Of a stretch of 64,000 nt of DNA, positions 46,073-54,988 are shown in pieces. Origin of the DNA: Proteus vulgaris. GTDB taxonomy: Bacteria > Pseudomonadota > Gammaproteobacteria > Enterobacterales > Enterobacteriaceae. Location of the stretch: NCBI RefSeq assembly GCF_016239305.1, contig NZ_JAEHOQ010000003.1:62001-126000 (forward strand), given 5' to 3'. Below the pieces are notes generated by a model. That model did not search any database, had not been told where the DNA came from, and was given only the letters and a program-made list of their open reading frames with translations. Each line of letters begins with the position of its first letter. Positions within the stretch are counted from its first letter, which is position 1. A program made the position numbers and the translations under genes.

Positions 46073-46813
46073 ATGCTAACGAGCTTATTAGTCACAGGTG
46101 AAGGCCCAACAGATATGGGTGTTCCTAATAACCAGCAAAATATTTGTACAGGAAATGAGTATAATATTGGGGCAATGGCAATTATTGCAGTCAAAGTGTT
46201 ACAACACTATTTGCCGGACTGGAATAGTGATAATTTAAGCTTTGATCACCCTGAAAGCTGGATAACTTATATTGGTGGAAATAAATTAGCAGAATTAGCG
46301 AAAGATAAACAAATTTTCAAACCCAGCAAAAAATTATCTAAAGGTTTTATTGAACACGCTCATAGAGCTGCCGTAATGACAAAATATGCTTATGATAATG
46401 AGTATCAATTGGGGATCTATTTTCATGATGCAGATAAAGAACCCACCTCTAAGTTTATTGATGCCATAACGTTAGGCGCTAATAGTCTTGATGATGGCGC
46501 AGATTATCCACCGATAGTTGCCATGATCCCAAAACCCACCTCTGAAGCTTGGTTTATTTGTGCTAAAAAAGAAAATCCTCATAGTCACTGCGCACAATTA
46601 GAAACTGAACTATCAGGTAATGATAGTGCATTACCTCAAAATTCCCCTAAGCGTGTTTTAGCATCCCTTCTTAACGTACCAGATTGTACAACCCCCATTC
46701 AGTTAGATTTAGCAAGAGAATGTGATATTGAACAATTAGATATGCCGAGTTTTAATCAGTTTAAAGTGAGTTTATCTCAGGCAATAACTAAAATATGTGG
46801 CTGTTCTCGATGA
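46073..46813 (+). CDS. TOPRIM/DUF4276-like protein paired with the ATPase
   Basis: 246 residues. Acidic motifs in the order expected for DUF4276/TOPRIM-like proteins are seen: E10 in VTGEGPTDMG, D119 and D121 in IYFHDADKE, and E158 in KPTSEAWFIC. The start follows the ATPase stop by three bases with AGGAAAA upstream, so the two are co-translated. In related modules (PARIS, split OLD systems) the TOPRIM-like partner is the nuclease or toxin held by the ATPase. Assignment to DUF4276 is by motif pattern from memory and should be tested by profile search. Confidence 0.7.
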   Translation: MLTSLLVTGEGPTDMGVPNNQQNICTGNEYNIGAMAIIAVKVLQHYLPDWNSDNLSFDHPESWITYIGGNKLAELAKDKQIFKPSKKLSKGFIEHAHRAAVMTKYAYDNEYQLGIYFHDADKEPTSKFIDAITLGANSLDDGADYPPIVAMIPKPTSEAWFICAKKENPHSHCAQLETELSGNDSALPQNSPKRVLASLLNVPDCTTPIQLDLARECDIEQLDMPSFNQFKVSLSQAITKICGCSR

Positions 46814-46856
46814 TTTAAATAGAGACTGTTTTTCAATCTCTATTCAATTAAAGGTG

Positions 46857-48179
46857 TTATTTACTCCGTCGCATTGGCATCGTTGAGGTTTGATTCAGTG
46901 TTAATCCTTTGGTTTCTGGTGCAAACAACACAGAGACTATCATGCCGAATAAAGAAATCGCGGCACCTACTAGCATCGTCGTATTAATCCCATAAGTAGC
47001 GATAAAAGCAGGGAGCGCACAAGTTGAAATAACCGTACCAATACGGCTTATCGACATAATGACACCTACCGCCGATGCACGAATATCTGTTGGGAATAAT
47101 TCATTAGGATAAAGCCATTGTAAGATACCAGGGCCACCAGAAAAGAAAGCGTAAGTCGCAAACGCTAAGATAACAAATAAGATAGGTAAATCAGGGAAAA
47201 CGCCTAACACTAATAGTGCCAATGTCATCATGGCAAAACTACCAATCAATAACGGGCGTCGCCCTGTTTGATTTAACCAAAACATGGCGGGAATACACCC
47301 AAACATGAAGAATAGGCTAATCACCACATTGCCCAGTGCAGCACTCCTTCCCGCATCCCATCCTAATAAACCCACAATCTGAGGTCCAAAGGTATAAATG
47401 GCAAACATAGGAATAACTTGGCAAGTCCAAATAACCGCAACAAAAAGTACGAAAGAAAAATGACGTTTATTAAATAACTCGATAAAACGGGTTGTTTTGG
47501 CATTTTCAGCTTCAAAAACAACAGGTTCACCAAAGAGTTTTATCATCATTTCATTACACTCTTTAATTCGCCCTTTGCGTATTAACCACAGCGGGGATTC
47601 AGGCAAATCAAAACGACCAATTAAAATAATGACGCAAGGGATAAAGGCACTACCCAACATCCAACGCCAGCCATCTTCAATATCATATAAAAGATAACCA
47701 ACTAAGTTGGCGCAAGTTGCCCCGATATACCACATTGCAGCAATAAAACCGACAGCAAAAGCACGTTGTTTTTTATTGGAAAACTCCGTGATCATCGAAG
47801 TCGCAATAGGATAATCAGCACCAATCACAATCCCAATAAGGAATCGCATCACCAATAAACCCACTGGTGTTGATACAAACATCGTTGCAATCGAAATAAG
47901 CCCAATAGCCACAATATCAACAAGGAACATTTTGCGACGACCGACTTTGTCACAAATATAACCAAAGAGTGACGTACCAATAAAAAGCCCTGCTAATGTT
48001 GCGGCACCAAGCAGACCTATCCATTGTGTATCAAGCTGTAATAACGGCGTGAGTTGCTCTAACGCCACACCGATAATCACTAACACATAGCCGTCAAGAA
48101 ATGGACCTCCACTCCCCCATAACATCACTCGACGATGTACAGAGGTAAAACGAATATCATCAAAGTTTCTGGGTTGCAT
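46857..48179 (-). CDS. yaaU: MFS transporter YaaU
   Basis: 440 residues when started at the ATG at 48179 (MQPRNFDD), the start that matches E. coli YaaU (443 residues); the frame is open further upstream but there crosses the hairpin and the fixX end. Twelve membrane helices; sugar-porter motifs GYICDKVGRRKMF and LPESPLWLIRKGR are present. In E. coli yaaU also follows fixABCX. Substrate unproven; its link to fix suggests carnitine-related or quaternary-amine transport, but this is inference. Confidence 0.93.
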   Translation of the reverse strand: MQPRNFDDIRFTSVHRRVMLWGSGGPFLDGYVLVIIGVALEQLTPLLQLDTQWIGLLGAATLAGLFIGTSLFGYICDKVGRRKMFLVDIVAIGLISIATMFVSTPVGLLVMRFLIGIVIGADYPIATSMITEFSNKKQRAFAVGFIAAMWYIGATCANLVGYLLYDIEDGWRWMLGSAFIPCVIILIGRFDLPESPLWLIRKGRIKECNEMMIKLFGEPVVFEAENAKTTRFIELFNKRHFSFVLFVAVIWTCQVIPMFAIYTFGPQIVGLLGWDAGRSAALGNVVISLFFMFGCIPAMFWLNQTGRRPLLIGSFAMMTLALLVLGVFPDLPILFVILAFATYAFFSGGPGILQWLYPNELFPTDIRASAVGVIMSISRIGTVISTCALPAFIATYGINTTMLVGAAISLFGMIVSVLFAPETKGLTLNQTSTMPMRRSK

Positions 48180-48211
48180 GACTGCGTCCTGGTATTTTTC
48201 TAAATAAAACA

Positions 48212-48249
48212 AAAAAGAAAAGCTCCCAGGCCGGAGACAGCGCTGGGAG
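48212..48249 (-). terminator. Intrinsic terminator/attenuator between fixX and yaaU
   Basis: On the minus strand CTCCCAG, a 13-base loop (with further pairing) and CTGGGAG (48243-48249 and 48223-48229) are followed by CTTTTCTTTTTTG. This is a good intrinsic terminator inside the fixABCX-yaaU unit, so yaaU would be expressed at a reduced level by read-through. Confidence 0.75.
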
Positions 48250-48264
48250 AAAAGTAGCGATACA

Positions 48265-48552
48265 TCATCCGTAACGATATTCCACACCAAAAGTTCCGCG
48301 TGGGTATTCCCATTTTTCAAGCGCACTATCTAAACCAAGAATTCGACACGTTCCACACTCTAAGCACCCTGCATAATCAAAACTGATGGTGCCATCTTCT
48401 TGTTTTTTATAAAGGCCCGCAGGACAAGCTTTGACTAAAGTTTCCAATACCTGCATATCAGGTTGCTCTTTAACGACAATATGTGGATTTTCTTCATCGA
48501 CATTAAATTTATTGATGCCTAGTTTGACATCGACATTTACGGGAGAACTCAT
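48265..48552 (-). CDS. fixX: FixX, ferredoxin-like protein of the carnitine system
   Basis: 95 residues, same length as E. coli FixX. 4Fe-4S ligands in KACPAGLY and AGCLECGTC. It overlaps fixC by four bases (ATGA). With FixC and FixAB it forms the electron path to CaiA (crotonobetainyl-CoA reductase). Nearly the same as the paralogue at 32188-32472 in the DNA around DEENPHIV. Confidence 0.95.
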   Translation of the reverse strand: MSSPVNVDVKLGINKFNVDEENPHIVVKEQPDMQVLETLVKACPAGLYKKQEDGTISFDYAGCLECGTCRILGLDSALEKWEYPRGTFGVEYRYG

Positions 48553-49841
48553 ATTGCTTTTACTCCTTTGATCCCATCTTTGATAAGATTCATCCAGCCC
48601 ACTTTTTTGGTATGGCGCATCATGGTTTTACGCATGGGTACGGGAGCTTTCCCCGTAACGGTAAAGAGATCTTTCGCGATACCAACGACCATTTCAGGAT
48701 AAGCAGTGAACATACGAGGATTATCAAGTAGATCAGGCATACGCTGATATGCTTTCATATCGCGTAACGGGCCATCTTCTAAATGTTTGAGATATTCATT
48801 AAGTGATTGTTTACTAAAATCGTTTTTTTCCATAGCAGAAAGCACAGTTTTTGCAGCCGCTTCACCAGATGCCATGGCTAAATCCATACCACGGATAGTA
48901 AAGCCAAGATTCATACACATCCCTGCTGCATCACCGGCAATTAATACACCATCGCGCACTAATTCGTTTTGCATTCTTAAACCCGCTTCTGGGACAACAT
49001 GCGCACCGTATTCCACCATTTTTCCGCCTTCAATGAGTGGCGCAACAACGGGATGCTGTTTAAAATCTTCCAGCATTTGTGGTACTGATTTTTTCGCATC
49101 TTTAATATGGTGCAGCCCACAAACAAGACCTAAAGAAAGTGTCGTTTTATTGGTATATAAAAAACCGCCTCCCATTAATCCGTCGGTAGGTGATCCTGCA
49201 AATAACCAAGCTGCACCTTCGTTATCTTTTAGGTTAAAGCGATCTTTAATGACTCTTTCAGGCAATTCGATGATCTCTTTTACGCCCACCGCTACATTTT
49301 CAGCAGCAACACGTTTTGTCATCCCTAACTGTTCAGCCAAAATAGAATTCACGCCATCTGCTAAAATAACAGCTTTGGCTTCTAACACATCACCATCAGC
49401 TTCCACACCGACAATCTTGCCATCACGCTCGACGAGCTTATCAACTCGAATACCGGTAATACATTGCGCCCCCGCATTTTCGGCTTGTTCCATTAGCCAT
49501 TGATCAAACTCACCACGTAATACAGACCAAGAGGCAGTTTTTGGGTTATTCCCTTCGGCATTTTGGTAATCAATTGTCATTGCGCCGGTTTCAGTCATAA
49601 ATGACAATTTTTCATGAGTAATAACGCGTTCAACTGGTGCATTTTGTGCAAAATCAGGAATGATGCGTTCAAGGGTATGTGCATACATACGACCACCAGT
49701 TACATTTTTCCCGCCAGCGTAGTTACCTCTTTCTATTAGCAATACTTGTGCGCCTTCCCTTGCCAAAACAAGTGCAGCTACAGATCCTGCTAATCCTGCG
49801 CCAACAATAATGGCATCGAAAATATCTTCGGAATCGGACAT
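48549..49841 (-). CDS. fixC: FixC, flavoprotein of the carnitine system
   Basis: 430 residues (E. coli 428). The N-terminal FAD motif is IVGAGLAGSVAALVLAREGA, and the second one IAGDAAGMCMNLGFTIRGMD. ETF:quinone oxidoreductase family, expected at the membrane face and taking electrons from or to quinone. It lies 57 bases after fixB; that gap holds a hairpin at 49867-49890. Confidence 0.96.
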   Translation of the reverse strand: MSDSEDIFDAIIVGAGLAGSVAALVLAREGAQVLLIERGNYAGGKNVTGGRMYAHTLERIIPDFAQNAPVERVITHEKLSFMTETGAMTIDYQNAEGNNPKTASWSVLRGEFDQWLMEQAENAGAQCITGIRVDKLVERDGKIVGVEADGDVLEAKAVILADGVNSILAEQLGMTKRVAAENVAVGVKEIIELPERVIKDRFNLKDNEGAAWLFAGSPTDGLMGGGFLYTNKTTLSLGLVCGLHHIKDAKKSVPQMLEDFKQHPVVAPLIEGGKMVEYGAHVVPEAGLRMQNELVRDGVLIAGDAAGMCMNLGFTIRGMDLAMASGEAAAKTVLSAMEKNDFSKQSLNEYLKHLEDGPLRDMKAYQRMPDLLDNPRMFTAYPEMVVGIAKDLFTVTGKAPVPMRKTMMRHTKKVGWMNLIKDGIKGVKAI

Positions 49842-49866
49842 AACATCTCCAGAATTTGCGATAAAC

Positions 49867-49890
49867 AGCAGAGAAGTTTCCTTCTCTGCT
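49867..49890 (-). other. Intercistronic hairpin between fixB and fixC (carnitine operon)
   Basis: A perfect 10-bp stem AGCAGAGAAG/CTTCTCTGCT with a four-base loop (TTTC on the plus strand) and no following T-run. It is at the same junction as the different hairpin 33781-33810 in the paralogous operon. Confidence 0.65.
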
Positions 49891-49898
49891 TAAATAAA

Positions 49899-50837
49899 TC
49901 AGTTAGATAATTGACGAGTTAATGCAGGTAAGATCTTCATTAAATCACCGACAATGCCGTAGTCAGCGAATTGGAAGATAGGTGCATTTTTGTCTTTATT
50001 AATAGCCACTATGGTTTGTGCTCCATTAGCCCCGACCATATGTTGAATTTGTCCTGAAATACCGGCAGCTAAATAGAGTTCCGGTTTCAGCATCAGGTTA
50101 GAAATACCGACATAGCGCTCGTGTTCCATCCATTTTTCGTTTTCAGCAACAGGACGAGAACAGGCGATTTCAGCCCCAATGGCTTTCGCTAACTCTTCTG
50201 CAATAGCGATATTTTCTTTGCTACCAATGCCTCGACCGACACTGACAACAAAGCGCGCTTTATCTAAATCAACAGCATTAATTGCGCGTGGTTGAACTGA
50301 ATTACAAACAATAGTTTGAGCTGGCGCAATCCATGCCACTTTTTGTGCATTACCTGTAGCACCTGTTTCTGGTGCAACATCAAAAGCCCCCACGCTTGCA
50401 GTCACTACGCAATAAGGGGTTTTCAGGGTTTCATCACCAAAGGCAAGACCACCGTAAACCATGTGTTTTGTTACTAATGCATCACCGTCTGCTTTTAAAG
50501 ATTGTGCGTCATTAGAAACAACTGCCTCTAAACGATGACCTAAGCGTGCTGCGAATAATTTGCCACGACGTGTATTAGGTAATAGCACTAAACCTGCATC
50601 ACCTTTTTGTTTGATGGTTTCCACCATACTTTGTGCATAATCTTCAATAATGCGATCGTCTGGTTTGCCTTCTAATTGGAAAACAGCTGTTGCACCTAAT
50701 TTAAAGGCTGTAGCGCTTTGTTCATCATTCAGTGTAAATACATTAATAGTTTGACCTAATGAAGAAGCGCCACCCATTAATTCTGGTAAACGGGAAAGTG
50801 CATCACTAAATACCCAAATAGTTGAAAACTGGCTCAT
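49899..50837 (-). CDS. fixB: FixB, ETF alpha subunit of the carnitine system
   Basis: 312 residues (E. coli 313). The ETF-alpha FAD domain is intact ([72 protein letters not shown]). It pairs with FixA, 11 bases upstream. Confidence 0.96.
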   Translation of the reverse strand: MSQFSTIWVFSDALSRLPELMGGASSLGQTINVFTLNDEQSATAFKLGATAVFQLEGKPDDRIIEDYAQSMVETIKQKGDAGLVLLPNTRRGKLFAARLGHRLEAVVSNDAQSLKADGDALVTKHMVYGGLAFGDETLKTPYCVVTASVGAFDVAPETGATGNAQKVAWIAPAQTIVCNSVQPRAINAVDLDKARFVVSVGRGIGSKENIAIAEELAKAIGAEIACSRPVAENEKWMEHERYVGISNLMLKPELYLAAGISGQIQHMVGANGAQTIVAINKDKNAPIFQFADYGIVGDLMKILPALTRQLSN

Positions 50838-50848
50838 AACTCCCCCTA

Positions 50849-51622
50849 TTACTTAAGAATTTTACGTAAATGTTCTGCCAACTCAGCAATCTGATCATCA
50901 CCATCACCTTCAATAATGATGCGTTGACGAACTTTTTGTTTTGGTGCCGCGATTTTTTGCTCCGAACGCGCAGCAATAGCATCAAAGCCAAGATCGGCGA
51001 TACTCCATTGTTGAACTGGTTTTTTGGCAGCACCAAGAATGGCTTTCATCGAAGGAATTTGAGGTGTGTTAATATCAGTAGATACCGCAATTACAGCAGG
51101 TAATGGAATTGTCAGTGTTTCAATCTCATTTTCTAATTCACGTTCAACCGTAATTGAATCATTAGAGAGAGAAACAATGTTATTAATACCATTGATTGCA
51201 GGAATATTTAAGAATTCCCCCACCAGCAAGCTAACTTGTTGTGAACTCAGATCTGCGGAGCCATCACCGCAAAGAATTAAGTCGTAACCTTTTTTAGTCG
51301 CAGCAGCAGCCAATGCAACTGCCGTTTGATAAGGCAAAGAGGCTTCAAATTGGTCATCAACCACAACCACTAATTCGTCAGCACCGCGAGAAAGAACGTC
51401 TTTACGTGCTTTTGCATTAGTCAGTGCTTTACCACCAACACTCATTGCCGTGATTTGAATGCCATCAGTTTGAGTCTTAAGCTGATTAGCAGCTTCAATC
51501 GCATTTAAATCATATTGGCTGATTTTGGTATTAGCACGAGAAAAATCTAGCGAACTATCTGCGCTATTTACCGTAATATCCTGCTCATCGGGAACACTCT
51601 TATAACATGTAATAATATTCAT
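50849..51622 (-). CDS. fixA: FixA, ETF beta subunit of the carnitine system
   Basis: 257 residues (E. coli 256). N-terminus [15 protein letters not shown], then [12 protein letters not shown] and [25 protein letters not shown]. First gene of fixABCX-yaaU, with AGGAG seven bases before the start. Divergent from caiT across a 600-base spacer holding the CaiF-type array. Confidence 0.96.
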   Translation of the reverse strand: MNIITCYKSVPDEQDITVNSADSSLDFSRANTKISQYDLNAIEAANQLKTQTDGIQITAMSVGGKALTNAKARKDVLSRGADELVVVVDDQFEASLPYQTAVALAAAATKKGYDLILCGDGSADLSSQQVSLLVGEFLNIPAINGINNIVSLSNDSITVERELENEIETLTIPLPAVIAVSTDINTPQIPSMKAILGAAKKPVQQWSIADLGFDAIAARSEQKIAAPKQKVRQRIIIEGDGDDQIAELAEHLRKILK

Positions 51623-51717
51623 TACATCTCCTGAAATTAATAAATAATGTCATTTACTCTGGCAATGTAATATAGAATTAACATAATTAAGTGATTAAAA
51701 AATTAAACCTAGGTCAC

Positions 51718-51727
51718 CAATATTGAA
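51718..51727 (+). promoter_or_regulatory. Isolated CaiF-type half-site (remnant of a fourth palindrome)
   Basis: CAATATTGAA. Its expected partner 23 bases upstream (51695-51704) reads TTAAAAAATT, matching TTCAATATTG at only 6 of 10 positions. It is exactly 59 bases from the equivalent half of the next site, so it fits the array. Closest of all to fixA. Confidence 0.6.
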
Positions 51728-51753
51728 CATTATTAAATAAAGAAGAGATAGCG

Positions 51754-51786
51754 TTCAATATTGCCAAATACATCACCAATATTGAA
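51754..51786. promoter_or_regulatory. CaiF-type operator palindrome 1
   Basis: TTCAATATTG (51754-51763), 13 bases, CAATATTGAA (51777-51786): a perfect inverted repeat. From memory, E. coli CaiF binds an inverted repeat of 11-bp half-sites separated by 13 bp in the cai-fix spacer; the spacing agrees exactly. Binding by CaiF is inference. Confidence 0.75.
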
Positions 51787-51812
51787 ATTAGTTTTAATTG
51801 AAGTGTTCAACT

Positions 51813-51845
51813 TTCAATATTGCTACTTCGATCAACAATATTGAA
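51813..51845. promoter_or_regulatory. CaiF-type operator palindrome 2
   Basis: TTCAATATTG (51813-51822), 13 bases, CAATATTGAA (51836-51845). Exactly 59 bases from palindrome 1. The 13-base centre resembles that of palindrome 3 (GCTA..., ...ATCAA), which suggests origin by tandem duplication. Confidence 0.75.
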
Positions 51846-51871
51846 CATAATAAATATAACGGTATTTAACA

Positions 51872-51904
51872 TTCAATATTGCCACTCAGATCAACAATAT
51901 TGAA
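51872..51904. promoter_or_regulatory. CaiF-type operator palindrome 3
   Basis: TTCAATATTG (51872-51881), 13 bases, CAATATTGAA (51895-51904). Exactly 59 bases from palindrome 2 and the closest to caiT. A possible FNR-like site (TCAAT-AATT-ATCAA, 8 of 10) follows at 51943-51956. Confidence 0.75.
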
Positions 51905-52015
51905 AGATAGAATATAACAAGCCGATTACATAGAAGACGATATCAATAATTATCAATAAGTTATAATGAAAATAAAACGTTATAAAACGTAACATAAAAT
52001 CGACAAAAAGAATAG

Positions 52016-52049
52016 TGTGAAGTGAATAACAGAATAGATTTCTTATAAT
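52016..52049 (+). promoter_or_regulatory. CRP-like site and -10 element upstream of caiT
   Basis: TGTGA-AGTGAA-TAACA (52016-52031) matches the CRP consensus TGTGA-N6-TCACA at 9 of 10 positions. TATAAT follows at 52044-52049. E. coli cai transcription needs CRP and CaiF. The distance from the site centre to the start implied by this TATAAT is about 32 rather than the usual 41.5, so the exact -10 is uncertain. Confidence 0.5.
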
Positions 52050-52222
52050 ATCCATCATTCTTCATCATTAATGGATTTGTAGATTAGCCAATGACTTTAT
52101 TTTTCTATTATGATGAATCACCAATAGACAAAATATTCATAAATAAACTTAATTGTTTTATTAGTTATTAGGAATTAATACTACTTAAACTTCTGCGCTA
52201 AATATATTTGGAAAATTTACCT

Positions 52223-53737
52223 ATGAGCAAAGATAATAAAAAGGCAGGAATAGAACCGAAGGTTTTTTTTCCGCCATTGATCATTGTTGGTATTTTATGT
52301 TGGTTAACGGTACGCGATCTTGATGCTTCAAATGAAGTGATTAATGCCGTATTCAGCTATGTTACCAATGTCTGGGGTTGGGCCTTTGAATGGTACATGG
52401 TTATCATGTTCGGAGGTTGGTTTTGGTTAGTCTTCGGTCGTTATGCCAATAAACGCCTTGGGGAAGACAAACCTGAGTTTAGTACCGCAAGCTGGATCTT
52501 TATGATGTTTGCGTCTTGTACATCAGCCGCCGTCCTTTTCTGGGGTTCGATTGAAATATACTACTACATTTCAAGCCCACCTTTTGGAATGGAAGGTTAT
52601 TCAACTCAAGCTAAAGAAATTGGCCTTGCTTACAGCTTATTCCACTGGGGTCCTCTGCCTTGGGCAACTTATAGTTTCCTTTCTGTTGCGTTCGCTTACT
52701 TTTTCTTTGTTCGCAAAATGGAAGTTATCCGTCCAAGTAGCACCTTAACGCCATTAATCGGCGAAAAACACGTTAATGGGATCGTCGGAACCATTATTGA
52801 TAACTTCTATCTCGTGGCCTTAATTTTAGCCATGGGGACTAGCCTTGGTTTAGCAACGCCGTTAGTCACTGAATGTATTCAATATTTGTTTGGTATTCCT
52901 CATACCTTGCAATTAGACGCCATTATTATCTCTTGCTGGATCTTATTAAACGCAATTTGCGTGGCATTTGGTCTGCAAAAAGGGGTGAAGATCGCCAGTG
53001 ACATTCGTACTTACCTTAGCTTTTTAATGCTGGGCTGGGTGTTTATCGTTGGTGGTGCGAGCTTTATCGTCAATTACTTTACCGATTCTGTTGGTACATT
53101 GATGATGTATATGCCTCGTATGCTGTTCTATACAGACCCTATCGGTAAAGGTGGATTCCCTCAAGGTTGGACAGTCTTTTATTGGGCATGGTGGGTTATT
53201 TACGCCATCCAAATGAGTATCTTCTTAGCCCGTATCTCTAAAGGCCGTACTGTTCGTGAACTGTGTTTAGGGATGGTTTCAGGCTTAACCGCAGGAACTT
53301 GGTTAATTTGGACAATTCTTGGTGGTAATACCTTACAACTGATTGACCAAAATATTCTCAACATTCCACAACTAATTGAACAATATGGTGTTCCACGCGC
53401 CATTATCGAAACATGGGCGGCATTACCGCTTAGTACAGCGACAATGTGGGGCTTCTTTATCCTCTGCTTTATTGCCACTGTCACCTTAATTAATGCCTGC
53501 TCTTACACACTAGCAATGTCCACTTGTCGTTCTATGAAAGAAGGCTCTGAGCCACCTTTATTAGTGCGTATCGGCTGGTCTGTATTAGTTGGTGTTATCG
53601 GCATCATCCTGTTAGCACTTGGGGGGTTAAAACCAATTCAAACCGCCATTATCGCTGGAGGATGCCCACTATTTTTCGTCAATATCATGGTCACCTTGTC
53701 CTTTATTAAAGATGCCAAAGTACATTGGAAAGACTGA
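52223..53737 (+). CDS. caiT: L-carnitine/gamma-butyrobetaine antiporter CaiT
   Basis: 504 residues of the BCCT family, same length as E. coli CaiT. The ATG at 52223 (MSKDNKKAG) is preferred over a TTG at 52208. Twelve membrane helices; the substrate-site run [19 protein letters not shown] is intact, with the methionine that replaces the sodium site in CaiT. It exchanges external L-carnitine for gamma-butyrobetaine without ion coupling. First gene of caiTABCDE. Sequence 3' of the stop still reads as a YTQRMTY-like tail in another frame (see findings). Confidence 0.98.
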   Translation: MSKDNKKAGIEPKVFFPPLIIVGILCWLTVRDLDASNEVINAVFSYVTNVWGWAFEWYMVIMFGGWFWLVFGRYANKRLGEDKPEFSTASWIFMMFASCTSAAVLFWGSIEIYYYISSPPFGMEGYSTQAKEIGLAYSLFHWGPLPWATYSFLSVAFAYFFFVRKMEVIRPSSTLTPLIGEKHVNGIVGTIIDNFYLVALILAMGTSLGLATPLVTECIQYLFGIPHTLQLDAIIISCWILLNAICVAFGLQKGVKIASDIRTYLSFLMLGWVFIVGGASFIVNYFTDSVGTLMMYMPRMLFYTDPIGKGGFPQGWTVFYWAWWVIYAIQMSIFLARISKGRTVRELCLGMVSGLTAGTWLIWTILGGNTLQLIDQNILNIPQLIEQYGVPRAIIETWAALPLSTATMWGFFILCFIATVTLINACSYTLAMSTCRSMKEGSEPPLLVRIGWSVLVGVIGIILLALGGLKPIQTAIIAGGCPLFFVNIMVTLSFIKDAKVHWKD

Positions 53738-53778
53738 TCCGCTATACGCAAAGAATGACATATTAAGAGGTTATTAAC

Positions 53779-54921
53779 ATGGATTTTAGATTGAATGATG
53801 AGCAGGAACTGTTTGTTGATGGTGTCCGCGAATTAATGGCCAGTGAAAACTGGGAAGCTTATTTCGCACAATGTGATCGCGAAAGCAAATACCCAGAACG
53901 TTTTGTCAAAGCCTTAGCGGATATGGAAATTGACAATCTGCTTATCCCTGAAGAGCACGGTGGCTTAAATGCAGGTTTTGTTACTGTTGCCGCCATTTGG
54001 ATGGAATTAGGTCGTTTAGGCGCGCCAACTTATGTGCTTTATCAATTACCGGGTGGCTTTAACACTGTCTTGCGTGAAGGAACTCAAGAGCAAATTGATA
54101 AAATCATGGCGTTCCGTGGTACTGGTAAACAAATGTGGAACTCTGCTATCACCGAACCGGGTGCAGGCTCCGACGTCGGTAGCTTACAAACTACTTATAC
54201 CCGTAAAGATGGCAAAGTTTATCTTAACGGTAGCAAATGCTTTATCACCAGTAGTGCCTATACCCCTTATGTTGTAGTGATGAGCCGTGACTCTGCATCT
54301 CCAGATAAGCCTATCTTTACTGAATGGTTTGTGGATATGAGCAAACCGGGTATCAAAGTCAATAAGTTAGAAAAATTGGGTTTGCGCATGGATAGCTGCT
54401 GTGAAATCACTTTCGACAACGTTGAACTTGAAGAAAAAGACATGTTTGGTCGTGAAGGTAACGGCTTTAACCGTGTAAAAGAAGAGTTCGATCACGAACG
54501 TTTCTTAGTGGCTCTCACTAATTATGGTACTGCGATGTGCGCATTCGAAGATGCTGCTCGTTATGCCAACCAACGTGTGCAATTTGGCGAAGCTATCGGT
54601 CGTTTCCAACTTATTCAAGAAAAATTCGCCCATATGGCGATCAAACTCAATTCAATGCGCAACATGTTATATGAAACTGCATGGAAGAGTGACAACAACT
54701 TAATCACTTCCGGTGATGCAGCTATGTGTAAATACTTCTGTGCGAATGCGGCATTTGAAGTGGTTGATAGTGCAATGCAAGTGCTTGGTGGTGTTGGTAT
54801 TGCTGGCGAGCACCGTATCTCTCGTTTCTGGCGTGACCTTCGTGTTGACCGTGTCTCTGGTGGCTCTGACGAAATGCAGATCCTGACACTGGGACGTTCA
54901 GTGCTTAAACAGTATCGCTAA
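53779..54921 (+). CDS. caiA: Crotonobetainyl-CoA reductase CaiA
   Basis: 380 residues, same as E. coli CaiA; acyl-CoA dehydrogenase family. It has [20 protein letters not shown] and [23 protein letters not shown]. At the place of the usual catalytic glutamate (YEGTSE) it reads VSGGSDEMQ, as in E. coli CaiA, so the general base is absent. It reduces crotonobetainyl-CoA to gamma-butyrobetainyl-CoA with electrons from FixABCX. 42 bases after caiT. Confidence 0.97.
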   Translation: MDFRLNDEQELFVDGVRELMASENWEAYFAQCDRESKYPERFVKALADMEIDNLLIPEEHGGLNAGFVTVAAIWMELGRLGAPTYVLYQLPGGFNTVLREGTQEQIDKIMAFRGTGKQMWNSAITEPGAGSDVGSLQTTYTRKDGKVYLNGSKCFITSSAYTPYVVVMSRDSASPDKPIFTEWFVDMSKPGIKVNKLEKLGLRMDSCCEITFDNVELEEKDMFGREGNGFNRVKEEFDHERFLVALTNYGTAMCAFEDAARYANQRVQFGEAIGRFQLIQEKFAHMAIKLNSMRNMLYETAWKSDNNLITSGDAAMCKYFCANAAFEVVDSAMQVLGGVGIAGEHRISRFWRDLRVDRVSGGSDEMQILTLGRSVLKQYR

Positions 54922-54988
54922 TTAATCACGAACACTCTCTCATCATTAGGTGAGAGAGTATTCACTCAACCATTTACGAGGTGACGCT

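Noticed and set aside
48787..49503. 238-codon open frame on the plus strand
   Set aside because: It lies fully antisense to fixC, which has clear family motifs; the frame has no ribosome-binding site and an unnatural composition.
51718..51904. Regularly spaced repeats looked at as a CRISPR array
   Set aside because: The repeat core is only 10 bp, alternates in orientation, has fixed short spacings and lies in a divergent promoter region; no cas genes are near. Operators explain it better.
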